Source: Herpetosiphon gulosus (GTDB lineage Bacteria > Chloroflexota > Chloroflexia > Chloroflexales > Herpetosiphonaceae). From it: a DNA stretch of 64,000 bases. Below the pieces are notes generated by a model. The model made no database searches and was not told where the DNA came from. It was given only the letters and a program-made list of their open reading frames with translations. Shown here piece after piece: positions 52,170-61,051 of the stretch. The stretch is from assembly GCF_039545135.1 (NCBI RefSeq), contig NZ_BAABRU010000005.1, forward strand, positions 1 through 64,000. The letters run 5' to 3'. Position numbers and translations under genes: made by a program. Each line of letters begins with the position of its first letter. The stretch's first letter is position 1.

Positions 52170-53081
52170 GTGACGAAGTTAATTCTCGCACCTGAGGTGC
52201 AAGCAGCGTTTGCCAATAGCCAACCAGTGGTGGCCTTGGAATCTACCGTGATTAGCCATGGCTTGCCTTACCCGCATAATCGTGAGATTGCTTTGCAACT
52301 TGAGGCGACTGTACGAGCGGGAGGAGCCGTGCCTGCCACGATTGCCGTGATTCAAGGGCTGGTGCATGTTGGGCTAACCAACGAGCAAATTGAGCATTTT
52401 GCCACCGCCAAGGATGTGCTCAAACTTAGCCGTCGCGATATTGGCTACGCTGTGGCTGCTGGCCGTGATGGCGCTACTACGGTTGCTGCAACCATGGCCA
52501 TCGCTGAATTGGCTGGCATTCAGGTGTTTGCAACTGGCGGGATTGGCGGCGTGCATCGGGGCGCTCGCGACACCTGGGATGTTTCAGCCGATCTTGGTGA
52601 GTTGGGCAAAAGCTCAGTTTTGGTGGTCTGCGCTGGCGCTAAATCGATTCTTGATTTGCCAGCAACTCTCGAAGTGCTCGAAACCTATGGTGTGCCCGTG
52701 GTTGGCTATACCACCGAAGAATTGCCAGCGTTTTATAGCGCTCACAGTGGTTTGCAATTGGGTCGCCGCGTTGATGATCCAGCGCAAGCCGCCGCCGCAT
52801 GGGCCGCCCATCGGCTGTATGGCGGGGGCAGTGGCATGGTTTTAGCAGTGCCACCACCAGTCGAAAAAGCGCTTGACCCTCAATTTGTTGAGGCGGCGAT
52901 TGGGCGGGCAATTGCCCAAGCCGAAGCAGCAGGCATTCGTGGCGCAGCAGTTACGCCATTTTTGCTGAGTGCCATGGCCCGCGAAACTGAAGGCGAAAGC
53001 ATCGCCACCAACACCGCTTTACTTAATAATAATGCTCAGGTAGCTGCTCAAGTTGCAGTTGCTTTGTTCCAATCAGTTTAA
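52170..53081 (+). CDS. psuG: Pseudouridine-5'-phosphate glycosidase
   Basis: A 303-residue enzyme. Family phrases: ALESTVISHGLPYPHN (residues 22-37), GAVPATIAVIQG, KLSRRDIGYAVAAGRDGATTVAAT, FATGGIGGVHRGARDTWDVSADL and VCAGAKSILDLPATLE (catalytic Lys). It splits pseudouridine phosphate into uracil and ribose phosphate to recycle modified RNA bases. A psuK kinase is not adjacent. GTG start with AAGGAAA. It is followed after 21 bases by the DUF3105 gene. Confidence 0.95.
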   Translation: MTKLILAPEVQAAFANSQPVVALESTVISHGLPYPHNREIALQLEATVRAGGAVPATIAVIQGLVHVGLTNEQIEHFATAKDVLKLSRRDIGYAVAAGRDGATTVAATMAIAELAGIQVFATGGIGGVHRGARDTWDVSADLGELGKSSVLVVCAGAKSILDLPATLEVLETYGVPVVGYTTEELPAFYSAHSGLQLGRRVDDPAQAAAAWAAHRLYGGGSGMVLAVPPPVEKALDPQFVEAAIGRAIAQAEAAGIRGAAVTPFLLSAMARETEGESIATNTALLNNNAQVAAQVAVALFQSV

Positions 53082-53102
53082 GTTATTCAAGGAGTTTTTC
53101 GC

Positions 53103-53714
53103 ATGTCTCAACCTCGTCGTGGTCGTCGCCAAGTGGGCCAACAATCGCGTTTGCCATTGTTTTTTGGCATCGGGGCCGTGCTATTGGTGATTGTGGTGAT
53201 TGCCGTTGTGGTGCTTAATGGTGGAAATGAAGTTGAAAAGGTGACGGTTGCCGAAGGAACGACAGCACCCTCAACGACTGGGGTTGTTCAAGAATTGCCT
53301 GATGAAGGCCAACAACATGTTGCCGATGGCGAAAAAGTCGCCTACAAGCAAAATCCCCCAACCTCGGGCAGCCACTGGGCTGGCCCTGCTCAATGGGGTC
53401 TGTACCAAACCAATCCCCCTGAAGATGAGCGGATTGTGCACAATATGGAGCATGGTGGGGTAATTATTTGGTTCAAGCCGAGTGCCTTGAGCGCCGCAGA
53501 AAACGATCAATTAGTTAAATTGTTTACCGCTTTAAGCGCTGAACAATATCGCACGATTTTGGTTAGCCGCGAAAATATGGATACCAAAATTGCCATGACT
53601 GCGTGGAACCATCGCCAATTGCTGGATAGTGTTGATGAAACTGCCATTCGCGCCTTCTTCAATGAGTTTATTCTCAAAGGCCCAGAGTGCGTTAACTTGC
53701 GCTGCCCTCAATAG
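53103..53714 (+). CDS. DUF3105 membrane-anchored protein
   Basis: A 203-residue protein with a cationic N-terminus, one membrane segment (residues 18-39), and an outer domain with the DUF3105 pattern: PPTSGSHW, then WGLYQTNPPEDERIVHNMEHGGVIIW and the C-terminal CVNLRCPQ. The His and Cys residues are conserved in the family; its function is unknown. AAGGAG lies nine bases before the ATG. It is co-transcribed with psuG by spacing and followed by a strong terminator. Confidence 0.92.
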   Translation: MSQPRRGRRQVGQQSRLPLFFGIGAVLLVIVVIAVVVLNGGNEVEKVTVAEGTTAPSTTGVVQELPDEGQQHVADGEKVAYKQNPPTSGSHWAGPAQWGLYQTNPPEDERIVHNMEHGGVIIWFKPSALSAAENDQLVKLFTALSAEQYRTILVSRENMDTKIAMTAWNHRQLLDSVDETAIRAFFNEFILKGPECVNLRCPQ

Positions 53715-53727
53715 ACTTGATTAAATG

Positions 53728-53766
53728 AATGCGCCCACTTCGTGTTTTGAAGTGGGCGCATTTTTT
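53728..53766. terminator. Bidirectional terminator
   Basis: A perfect 14-base stem AATGCGCCCACTTC / GAAGTGGGCGCATT with loop GTGTTTT, then six T. It lies between convergent genes ending at 53714 and 53782. Confidence 0.92.
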
Positions 53767-53781
53767 ATTGATCAATTTAAC

Positions 53782-55512
53782 CTAGTTGCCGTAGCGCCAG
53801 CGGCGATAGTGTTGGCCTACATTGCCCATCTCGACCTGAAAGGCAGGTGCATTGGTTGGGGTATAGGTCAAGATCCGCCGTTCAAAGGCTTGGACTAACA
53901 TCCAGGTTTCAGTGCCACCAAGTTTTGCCCGCATCCAGTAGGCATCGCTCAGTGGATAACCGAAGGCAAAAACCCAATCAACAACTTGTTTGTCGTTAAC
54001 AAAGCGGCCATTTTCATAGACCGTGCCAGTTTGGTTCATAAAATTCCAGAAGACATCGGGAATATTATGCTGGGTTTGGCTGACATAGTGGGCGTTGGTG
54101 ACAACGCTTGGCGCAGTAATGCCGCTGGTCGTCGCATCGCGTTTGAGTTGGGTGCTGATGGTTTGTCCAGTTTTATCGGGCTGGTTGGTCAATACATTGC
54201 GCAGTGAGCTATAGCCCGGTGCAACATCGTTAATTGCTCGTGGATCGCCGCCCAAGGCTTCATCAGCAGGGATGCGTTGTTCGAACGAGCTATCGCCAAT
54301 CTGGACTTGGCCGCGAATCATCTCGACCACCAATAAACCGTTGGTGACGAACCATGGCTGGTTGCGATCACCGTTGGGATTATTGACCTCCATGCGTGAT
54401 TTATCGAAATATTGGACGAGCCGCGTGCTGCCACCATATGGCTCGTATTGGCCTTTGGCGATTGCTGGCCCCCAAACCCATGAACGGTTGGTGCGGCCAT
54501 CTTGCACAGGCTTATCGGTGCGTTGCCAGGTTTTTTCAAAATTGGCATCGGCGAAGCCATCGGGAATTGGCGGCACATTATTTTTGAAGGCACTAATTTT
54601 TTCGCGTGAAATATCGAGGTACAAGTTGCCATAAGCTTGGCTTGGCTCAAGCTGGCTGCCTTCATACCATTCATTCCAACTGGTTAGAATGATTGCCTTG
54701 GGTTGATAATTGATCGCCGTATCCCAGCCAGCGCGATAGTAATTGCCGTTTTCGCGATCGCGGAAGTGACCGTTGCGATAGAGCAAATCATCATAACCAG
54801 GCATAACAGTTGCCACAAATGGTTTGTTACTATTGCGGCTGCTGTTATATTCGCGCAAGTTGCGGCTATACGAATTCATCGCATCGCCCTGCTTACGTTC
54901 CCAGGTAATATCGAAAAAGTGAATCGCATCGAACACATCGAGCAGGCTGAAATTTACCCCGCCCCCAAGCCAAAATTGATTGCGATTGGGATCAACACGA
55001 CTGCGCAGATCTGTCCAATCACTGAGCGAACCACGGCCACCAGGCAAAATTGTATCGTTCCAGAAGACGAAAACTGGCTTGCCATCCCAGCGCCAATAGG
55101 CATTGCTGCTAGCGAGGCCGGCCATTTCGCGCATATTATCGACAATTGCCTGCGTTGAGTTAAGCGTGCCATCGGCAACCGGATCAACGCTGAATACCAC
55201 GTTGAAATTGCCTTCTTGCTCAGCCAATTGCAATAAGCGGGCACAGGTATAGCGCCATGTACAGATAAAACCATCGATGCCAGCATTTTTGGCTTGGCGA
55301 ATATGGTTGAGCATGGTGCTATCGCGGTCACTCTCATAGAGTTCCAGCGGGCGGTCGCGAATTTTGTCGAGATACCAGGTTTGGCTGCCCCACCAGCCAT
55401 AGTAGTAGGCAAAAACCGGACGCGAAGGCTCGGCGGCACTGGTTGAGGGCGAATTCGAGGGGATGAGAATCAGGCTCAAAATCAAGCCCAGCAGGATCAC
55501 AATCCGTCGCAT
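53782..55512 (-). CDS. Secreted GH99-like protein with shared C-terminal surface module
   Basis: A 576-residue protein with a signal peptide (cleavage near TSAAEPSR). Residues 32-310 resemble the GH99/WbsX-like glycoside hydrolase group: FAYYYGWWG at the start, GIDGFICTWRY, VFVFWND, and the late motif LTSWNEWYEGSQLEPS whose Glu residues match the catalytic region of endo-mannosidases. Residues 325-576 are the module also present at 26675-28828 (SWVWGPAIA, RLVQYFDKSRME, TNGLLVVEMI, AFERRILTYTP, VEMGNVGQHYRRWRY). It should act on polysaccharide outside the cell. The ATG at 55512 follows AAGGAG. Confidence 0.9.
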   Translation of the reverse strand: MRRIVILLGLILSLILIPSNSPSTSAAEPSRPVFAYYYGWWGSQTWYLDKIRDRPLELYESDRDSTMLNHIRQAKNAGIDGFICTWRYTCARLLQLAEQEGNFNVVFSVDPVADGTLNSTQAIVDNMREMAGLASSNAYWRWDGKPVFVFWNDTILPGGRGSLSDWTDLRSRVDPNRNQFWLGGGVNFSLLDVFDAIHFFDITWERKQGDAMNSYSRNLREYNSSRNSNKPFVATVMPGYDDLLYRNGHFRDRENGNYYRAGWDTAINYQPKAIILTSWNEWYEGSQLEPSQAYGNLYLDISREKISAFKNNVPPIPDGFADANFEKTWQRTDKPVQDGRTNRSWVWGPAIAKGQYEPYGGSTRLVQYFDKSRMEVNNPNGDRNQPWFVTNGLLVVEMIRGQVQIGDSSFEQRIPADEALGGDPRAINDVAPGYSSLRNVLTNQPDKTGQTISTQLKRDATTSGITAPSVVTNAHYVSQTQHNIPDVFWNFMNQTGTVYENGRFVNDKQVVDWVFAFGYPLSDAYWMRAKLGGTETWMLVQAFERRILTYTPTNAPAFQVEMGNVGQHYRRWRYGN

Positions 55513-55588
55513 GTTTGCTCCTTTCGTCCACTGCGACTCAGGTATTTGGTATTGTACAAGCAAAATCGGCAAAAAGGGGCTAGTTTTT

Positions 55589-55702
55589 TGTGATCCACGA
55601 AGGACACGAAGACCACGAAGATCGCGAAGACTGTTTGCTAGCCACAGATTGACACAGATTGATATGATTATGGGTCTTCATCCTTCATCCTTCATCCCTC
55701 CA
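55589..55702. repeat. Dispersed repeat cluster upstream of liv operon
   Basis: TGATCCACGAAGGACACGAA plus further CACGAAG and CGCGAAG units (55591-55630), a double ACAGATTG motif with GATATGATTATG (55642-55670), and three TCATCCT units (55679-55700). Confidence 0.72.
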
Positions 55703-55722
55703 AATTGTCCTACCTCGATTGT

Positions 55723-55751
55723 TTGACAAAACCATGGTCGTTGTGTACACT
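55723..55751 (+). promoter_or_regulatory. Promoter of the liv operon
   Basis: TTGACA, a 17-base spacer, TACACT: the best sigma-70-type match in the window. The leader to livK is about 185 bases and is structured. Confidence 0.78.
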
Positions 55752-55871
55752 ACCGCCCTATAAGACCCTCTACTTTCTCCCAATCCAACCCGCTACCATT
55801 GCAGGTAGCCGTCGTTCAATGATTGCACCTTTGCGTTGAATGTGGCTTTTAAGGAGGTTTTTGCCTCATCA

Positions 55872-55908
55872 CTAAAACCATGTATGGCTTTGGGCTAGCC
55901 AGTTTTAG
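55872..55908 (+). promoter_or_regulatory. Hairpin in the livK leader
   Basis: CTAAAAC (55872-55878) pairs with GTTTTAG (55902-55908), enclosing TGGCT/AGCCA with a six-base bulge. It overlaps the small ORF at 55880. Upstream are a second hairpin GCTACC/GGTAGC (55792-55809) and a GAGG/CCTC pair at 55854-55867. A role in attenuation or translational control is an inference. Confidence 0.5.
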
Positions 55909-55948
55909 GCTTTCCTCGCTTTTAAACAAGGAGCAACTGGAATTATGA
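55880..55948 (+). CDS. Possible leucine-rich leader peptide of the liv operon
   Basis: A 22-codon ORF reading MYGFGLASFRLSSLLNKEQL plus two residues. Six of 22 codons are leucine (CTA, CTT, CTT, TTA, CTG, TTA). Its TGA overlaps the livK ATG as ATGA, so termination could deliver ribosomes to livK. The only strong site upstream (AAGGAGG at 55851) is 22 bases away, too far for direct use, which weakens the case. The leucine content suits an operon for branched-chain amino-acid uptake. It may be chance. Confidence 0.35.
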   Translation: MYGFGLASFRLSSLLNKEQLEL

Positions 55949-57180
55949 AACGTTTCCTTTCATTCTCGCTTGTCTTGACCATGATCATGGTGATTTTGGC
56001 CGCATGTGGTACCCAAACTGAAAGTGGCGGCACAACCGCAGCATCAACCACGGTTACGATTGTTAGTAGCTTACCCCGCACCGGTTCCTCAAAAGGACAA
56101 ACAGATACCATTGTAAACGCCATTAAGATGCGTTTAGAAGAAGCCAACTACTCAGCATGCGAAGGCAAAGCTACAATCAAATACGAAGACCTTGATGATG
56201 CAACCGCAGCTAAAGGCGCTTGGGATGAAGCGAAAGAAGCTGAAAACGCCAATGCAGCTGCTTCAAACAAAGATGTGATGGTCTATATCGGGACCTTCAA
56301 CTCAGGTGCTGCCAAGATCTCGATTCCGATCTTGAACAATGCTGGGATTGTGATGATCAGCCCTGCCAATACCTACCCTGGCTTGACCAAGGATGGCAAA
56401 GGCGATGCTGGTGAACCAGGCGTTTACTATCCCAAAGGTACGCGTAACTACACCCGCGTGGTGCCAGCCGACGATTTACAAGGCGCTGCCGCAGGCAACT
56501 GGGCCAAAGAATTGGGCGTAACCAATGTCTACATCTTGGATGATACCGAGTTGTATGGCAAAGGGATTGCTGACGTATTTGCTAGCACCGCTGAAAAGAA
56601 TGGGATCAAGATTGCAGGCCGCGATAGCATCGATGCCAAAGCGAGCGATTATAAAGCTTTGATGTCGAAAATTGCTGCAACTAACCCCGACATGATCTAC
56701 TTCGGTGGGATCACCCAAAGCAATGCAGGCCAATTGGTCAAAGATATGCGGGCTGCTGGTATGACCGCCGATAAAGTTAAGTTCATGGGTCCAGACGGGA
56801 TCTTCGAACAAGCCTTTATCGACGCTGCTGGTGCTGATAACGCTGAAGGCGTTTATGCGACCTTCGGTGGCGTTCCACCAGCTAAACTTGAAGGCAAAGG
56901 TGCCGAATGGTACAACGCCTACAAGACCAAATTCAGTGCTGAACCAGAAGCCTACGCTGTGTACGGCTACGAATCAACCAATGTGGCGTTGGCTGCGATC
57001 AACAAATCGTGCGATAGCCTCACCCGCGAAACCATCTTGAAAAACGTTTTCGCAACCAAAGATTTTGATGGCGTGTTGGGCAAGTGGAGCTTCGACGCAA
57101 GCGGCGACACCACCCTGACCCAAATGAGCGGCCAGCAAATCAAGAATGGCGTGTTCGAATTCGTACAAATCCTCAAGTAA
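55945..57180 (+). CDS. livK: Branched-chain amino-acid ABC transporter, substrate-binding lipoprotein
   Basis: A 411-residue lipoprotein (lipobox ILAAC, Cys21) of the LivJ/LivK periplasmic-binding group. Seen: VTIVSSLPRTGSSKGQTDTI, IGTFNSGAAKISIPILNNAGIVMISPANTYPGLT and TNVYILDDTELYGKGIAD. The lobe residues fit binding of an amino acid or amide; leucine-type substrates are the default for the family. AAGGAG stands 11 bases before the ATG. A hairpin after the gene separates its expression from the permease genes. Confidence 0.93.
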   Translation: MKRFLSFSLVLTMIMVILAACGTQTESGGTTAASTTVTIVSSLPRTGSSKGQTDTIVNAIKMRLEEANYSACEGKATIKYEDLDDATAAKGAWDEAKEAENANAAASNKDVMVYIGTFNSGAAKISIPILNNAGIVMISPANTYPGLTKDGKGDAGEPGVYYPKGTRNYTRVVPADDLQGAAAGNWAKELGVTNVYILDDTELYGKGIADVFASTAEKNGIKIAGRDSIDAKASDYKALMSKIAATNPDMIYFGGITQSNAGQLVKDMRAAGMTADKVKFMGPDGIFEQAFIDAAGADNAEGVYATFGGVPPAKLEGKGAEWYNAYKTKFSAEPEAYAVYGYESTNVALAAINKSCDSLTRETILKNVFATKDFDGVLGKWSFDASGDTTLTQMSGQQIKNGVFEFVQILK

Positions 57181-57197
57181 GGTTAGATACCGTTTCC

Positions 57198-57230
57198 AAG
57201 GGACGATCCTCTGCTGATCGTCCCTTTCCC
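57198..57230 (+). terminator. Intercistronic hairpin after livK
   Basis: A perfect 11-base stem AAGGGACGATC / GATCGTCCCTT, then TTCCCCT. It probably gives partial termination or stabilises the livK message, so binding protein exceeds transporter. Confidence 0.65.
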
Positions 57231-57285
57231 CTGTGTGGATTGTGTCGTTGCCAGCCCCTTGCTGGGTACAGAGGAATAACGCGCT

Positions 57286-58452
57286 ATGGCAGCATCTCAA
57301 ACTCCAACGTCGCCGCAGTCGGCTCCGCTTGTACCACGTGAGCCATTTCTGACCAAGCGACGGGCTTTTTCGATTGTCGGCCTGATTATCTTCCTCGGAT
57401 TCTTTGCCATTCCCATTTACCAAACGATTTTGCTTGAGATGATTGGCGATACAGGTCAACTCATGCAACAGATCGTGATTGGTTTGACCAAAGGCACCTA
57501 CATTGCAGTGATTGCACTAGGCTATACCTTGGTCTATGGGATTTTAGAGTTGATCAACTTTGCCCACGGCGATTTATTTATGATTGGGGCATTTCTCTCG
57601 TTGATCTTTATTAGTTTATTTGGCTTAGACCCCAAAACCAGTTCAGGCTTAACGATTTTCTTTTCGTTAATTGCCATTTTGGGCTTGGTGATGCTCTGTA
57701 CCGCCTTCTTGAATGCTGGGATTGAGCGCTTTGCCTATCGACCCTTACGCAATGCTCCACGCTTGGCCCCCTTGATTTCAGCGATTGGCATGTCGTTTGT
57801 CTTGCAGAACGTTGGGATCTTCCTGGGCGATGGTCTGATTTGGGATAAAATTGCTGCCGGGCTGGGCTCAGATGCAATTGGTCGGGTGGCTGATGCAATG
57901 GGTAGTCAATCGGTTGCCCCCAAGAACATCCCCGACTTGCTACCAAATGGTCAAGTCTTTTTTGTGCCTGCTAGTTTGCGCTATACCTATAAAGATCTGT
58001 TGGTAGCTGTTGTGAGCCTTGGCTTGCTTGCGGGCTTATATTCGTTTGTGCGTTTTACCAAGCTTGGTAAAGCAATTCGCGCAACCGCCCAAGACCGTGA
58101 CGCAGCACGTTTGATGGGCATCAACGCCGACCGCACCATCTCCGTAACCTTCCTTATTGGTGGCGCGTTGGGCGGTGCTGCCGGTATGATCGTTGGCCTC
58201 TACAACGGGACAGCCTTATTTACCATGGGCTTTACCGCTGGCTTGCTCTCGTTCACGGCGGCGGTACTTGGCGGTATTGGCAATATCCTTGGTTCGGCTT
58301 TGGGTGGCTTGCTGATTGGCTTGGTGCTCTCTTTGAGCGATCAATATATTGGCACACGCTGGTCGAATGCGGTGATTTTCGCCATTCTTGTCTTGATTTT
58401 GCTCTTCCGACCAACTGGTTTGCTCGGACAAGAAGGTGGCCAAAAAGCCTAG
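57286..58452 (+). CDS. livH: Branched-chain amino-acid ABC permease LivH
   Basis: A 388-residue membrane protein of the LivH family with about eight to nine membrane segments. Seen: ALGYTLVYGILELINFAHGDLFMIGAF, AYRPLRNAPRLAPLISAIGMSF and the EAA-like loop KLGKAIRATAQDRDAARLMGI. It is longer than usual (about 300), with an N-terminal extension carrying one extra segment and an insert of about 50 residues after LGDGLIW. It pairs with LivM in the membrane. Confidence 0.94.
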   Translation: MAASQTPTSPQSAPLVPREPFLTKRRAFSIVGLIIFLGFFAIPIYQTILLEMIGDTGQLMQQIVIGLTKGTYIAVIALGYTLVYGILELINFAHGDLFMIGAFLSLIFISLFGLDPKTSSGLTIFFSLIAILGLVMLCTAFLNAGIERFAYRPLRNAPRLAPLISAIGMSFVLQNVGIFLGDGLIWDKIAAGLGSDAIGRVADAMGSQSVAPKNIPDLLPNGQVFFVPASLRYTYKDLLVAVVSLGLLAGLYSFVRFTKLGKAIRATAQDRDAARLMGINADRTISVTFLIGGALGGAAGMIVGLYNGTALFTMGFTAGLLSFTAAVLGGIGNILGSALGGLLIGLVLSLSDQYIGTRWSNAVIFAILVLILLFRPTGLLGQEGGQKA

Positions 58453-58465
58453 AAACGAGGATTGT

Positions 58466-60217
58466 ATGCCAAATACAAAGCGCTATGCGATAACTGGCGG
58501 GCTTGGCTTCGCAATTGGAACATTCTTTTTATGGAATTATCCTAATCTTGAGCTTGGTTCAGCCTTAATTGGTGGTTTATTCATTGCCGCACTCTGTTTG
58601 CTCTATAGTGCGCCCTTGCCCGATATGGTTAAAGGTGGTTTGATCGCTGGGTTGTTCGGTGCTGTTATGACGATTGTCTATGGCCCCGAAAAACCAGGTG
58701 TGGCGATTATTGCGGGTATGCTCAGTGGCTTGGGGGCTGGTTTGCTAGCATTTCAACGCAAACCGCAAGCAACGCCCCAAGCTGGAGCCGTTTTGGGTGC
58801 TGGCGCTGGCGCAATTGCTGGTGCTTGGACGGCCCTCGCTCTCTTTTTGACCGCATTTGTGATCGCTCCCGCCGCAGGCGTGACAGCCAATGATTTTGCT
58901 AAGCATTTATCTGAAACAGTGATTTTGGCCGATCTGCTGGGCTTAGGCAGCGATATTCTGATTTTGCTGTTCGTGTTGGTCTTTTGTACCATCACCGGCG
59001 CATTATTAGGCGCGGCAGCCAGTGCAGCCCGAGCCTTGCCCTTACGCCCCAACATTCCACTATTGGCAGTGATTGCGCTGCCTGTGTTGTTGATTCCGCT
59101 GATTGATCGGGCTGGCAACTTGCTTTTGCTCGATGCCTTGATTCCGATTTATATCTTTATTCTGTTGGCTTTGGGCTTGAATATTGTGGTGGGCTATGCG
59201 GGCTTGCTCGACTTAGGCTATGCTGCCTTCTTTGCAATTGGCGCTTACACCACCGCCATGCTCTCATCGCCACACCTTGGCATCAACCTAAGTTTTTGGT
59301 TGGTGATTTGGGTGGCGGCGGCAGTGGCGGCAATTGCTGGGTTGACCTTGGGTGCACCCACATTGCCCTTACGCGGCGACTATTTGGCGATTGTAACGCT
59401 TGGTTTCGGCGAAATTGTGCCGATTCTGTTCCGCAACCTTGGTGGTGGCCCACCTGCCGGAACCTTGACCTTGCGCTTCTTCGGCATGCCAATTGGGATT
59501 GAGCAGATGGACTTAACTGGTGGCAATAAAGGGATTAACCCAATCTCGCCGCCAAATTTGCCTTTGATTGGCAATTTCGAGCCATCGAACAAAATTCCTT
59601 GGTATTACCTATTGATCATCATCATGGGCTTGGCAATTTTCTTCATCAACCGCTTGCGTGATTCACGCCAAGGCCGCGCTTGGATGGCCATGCGCGAGGA
59701 TGAATTGGCCGCCGATGCTATGGGTATCAACGTGGTGCGCACCAAATTGCTAGCTTTTTCGATGGGTGCAATGTTCTCAGGCTTTGGTGGTGCATTCTAT
59801 GGTGCATTCATCGGGGCGATTTTCCCAAGCTCATTCGACTTTAGCGTTTCAATCATCTTGTTATGTATGGTGATTCTTGGCGGCTTGGGCAATATGGCCG
59901 GGGTGATTGTCGGTGGCTTGCTAATTCAGGGCGCTGATAAGATGTTTATCCCCAAAGGTGCCGAATTGTTCCGCGATATTGCTGACCAGAGGGCCCGCGC
60001 CACCGGTGGAAGTACGGTCGGGGTTTCAGCACTCCAAGATTTGACCCAACAACGCTTGCTGTTGTTTGGCATCGTGTTGGTGGTGATGATGCTGATTCGA
60101 CCGGAAGGTTTGTTGCCCAACGAGCGCCGCAAAGCCGAATTGCATGCCGATGATGATCCGATCAATATCAATAGCGTTGCAGCCGAGGCGGAAGCTGATC
60201 CGTCGGTGGCGGCGTAG
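58466..60217 (+). CDS. livM: Branched-chain amino-acid ABC permease LivM with N-terminal extension
   Basis: A 583-residue protein. The LivM core begins near residue 215 (LLALGLNIVVGYAGLLDLGYAAFFAIGAYTTAM) and includes LRGDYLAIVTLGFGEI and RDSRQGRAWMAMREDELAADAMGIN. The first 200 residues add about six membrane segments and an Ala/Gly-rich stretch, not seen in the usual 330-420 residue protein. The start was set at ATG 58466, after CGAGGA, 13 bases beyond the livH stop. Confidence 0.93.
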   Translation: MPNTKRYAITGGLGFAIGTFFLWNYPNLELGSALIGGLFIAALCLLYSAPLPDMVKGGLIAGLFGAVMTIVYGPEKPGVAIIAGMLSGLGAGLLAFQRKPQATPQAGAVLGAGAGAIAGAWTALALFLTAFVIAPAAGVTANDFAKHLSETVILADLLGLGSDILILLFVLVFCTITGALLGAAASAARALPLRPNIPLLAVIALPVLLIPLIDRAGNLLLLDALIPIYIFILLALGLNIVVGYAGLLDLGYAAFFAIGAYTTAMLSSPHLGINLSFWLVIWVAAAVAAIAGLTLGAPTLPLRGDYLAIVTLGFGEIVPILFRNLGGGPPAGTLTLRFFGMPIGIEQMDLTGGNKGINPISPPNLPLIGNFEPSNKIPWYYLLIIIMGLAIFFINRLRDSRQGRAWMAMREDELAADAMGINVVRTKLLAFSMGAMFSGFGGAFYGAFIGAIFPSSFDFSVSIILLCMVILGGLGNMAGVIVGGLLIQGADKMFIPKGAELFRDIADQRARATGGSTVGVSALQDLTQQRLLLFGIVLVVMMLIRPEGLLPNERRKAELHADDDPININSVAAEAEADPSVAA

Positions 60218-60227
60218 GAGACCTGCT

Positions 60228-61043
60228 ATGGCACCTTTGCTGCAAGCTCGCGGCATTACCAAGCGTTTTGGTGGCCTAACCGCCGTGAGCGATGTTTCAT
60301 TTGAGATTGAAAAAGGTTCGATTGTTGGGCTGATTGGTCCCAACGGCGCTGGTAAAACGACCTTCTTCAATATGATCACTGGCTTGTATACGCCTAGCGA
60401 TGGCGACATGATTTTCGATGGCCAGCGGATCAACGGCACCAAGCCCAGCGAAGTAACCAAACTGGGAATTGGCCGAACCTTCCAAAATATTCGCTTGTTT
60501 GCGCATATGACGGCGCTCGAAAATGTCTTGGTTGGTCAGCATTGCCGTATGCAGACTGGCTTGTTGGGCACGCTTTTTCGCACGCCCAGCATGCGAGCCG
60601 AGGAAAAAGAGGCTCGGCATAAAGCCTTTGAATTACTTGAATATGTGGGCTTAGGCCGCAACAGTGCTGACGAAATGGCCAAAAATCTGCCGTATGGCGA
60701 TCAGCGCCGTTTGGAAGTGGCACGGGCGTTGGCAACCAACCCCAAATTGTTGTTGCTCGATGAGCCAACCGCTGGTATGAACCCCAAAGAAACCGATGCC
60801 CTGACCAAGTTGATCTATCAGGTACGTGATGAGCGCGATCTTACGGTGCTGCTGATCGAACACGATATGAAAGTGGTCATGGGTATTTCCGAGCGGGTGA
60901 CCGTGCTTGATCGCGGGATTAAAATCTCCGAAGGCTTGCCACGCGAAGTTCAAACTGATCCCAAGGTCGTCGAAGCCTATCTTGGCACAGGCCATGCCGC
61001 CAAGGGCAAAGGCGGCGGCGCTCCAGTGTTTGATAAAGCCTAG
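60228..61043 (+). CDS. livG: Branched-chain amino-acid ABC transporter ATPase LivG
   Basis: A 271-residue ATPase with Walker A GPNGAGKTT (about residues 36-44), the long LivG loop GLYTPSDGD then RTFQNIRLFAHMTALENVLVG, signature LPYGDQRRLEVARAL, Walker B LLLLDEPTAGMNP and H-loop IEHDMK. The start is ATG 60228 after TAGGAG; the frame overlaps the livM end further upstream. The C-terminal tail is Gly/Lys-rich. Confidence 0.96.
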   Translation: MAPLLQARGITKRFGGLTAVSDVSFEIEKGSIVGLIGPNGAGKTTFFNMITGLYTPSDGDMIFDGQRINGTKPSEVTKLGIGRTFQNIRLFAHMTALENVLVGQHCRMQTGLLGTLFRTPSMRAEEKEARHKAFELLEYVGLGRNSADEMAKNLPYGDQRRLEVARALATNPKLLLLDEPTAGMNPKETDALTKLIYQVRDERDLTVLLIEHDMKVVMGISERVTVLDRGIKISEGLPREVQTDPKVVEAYLGTGHAAKGKGGGAPVFDKA

Positions 61044-61051
61044 GTTTGGGG

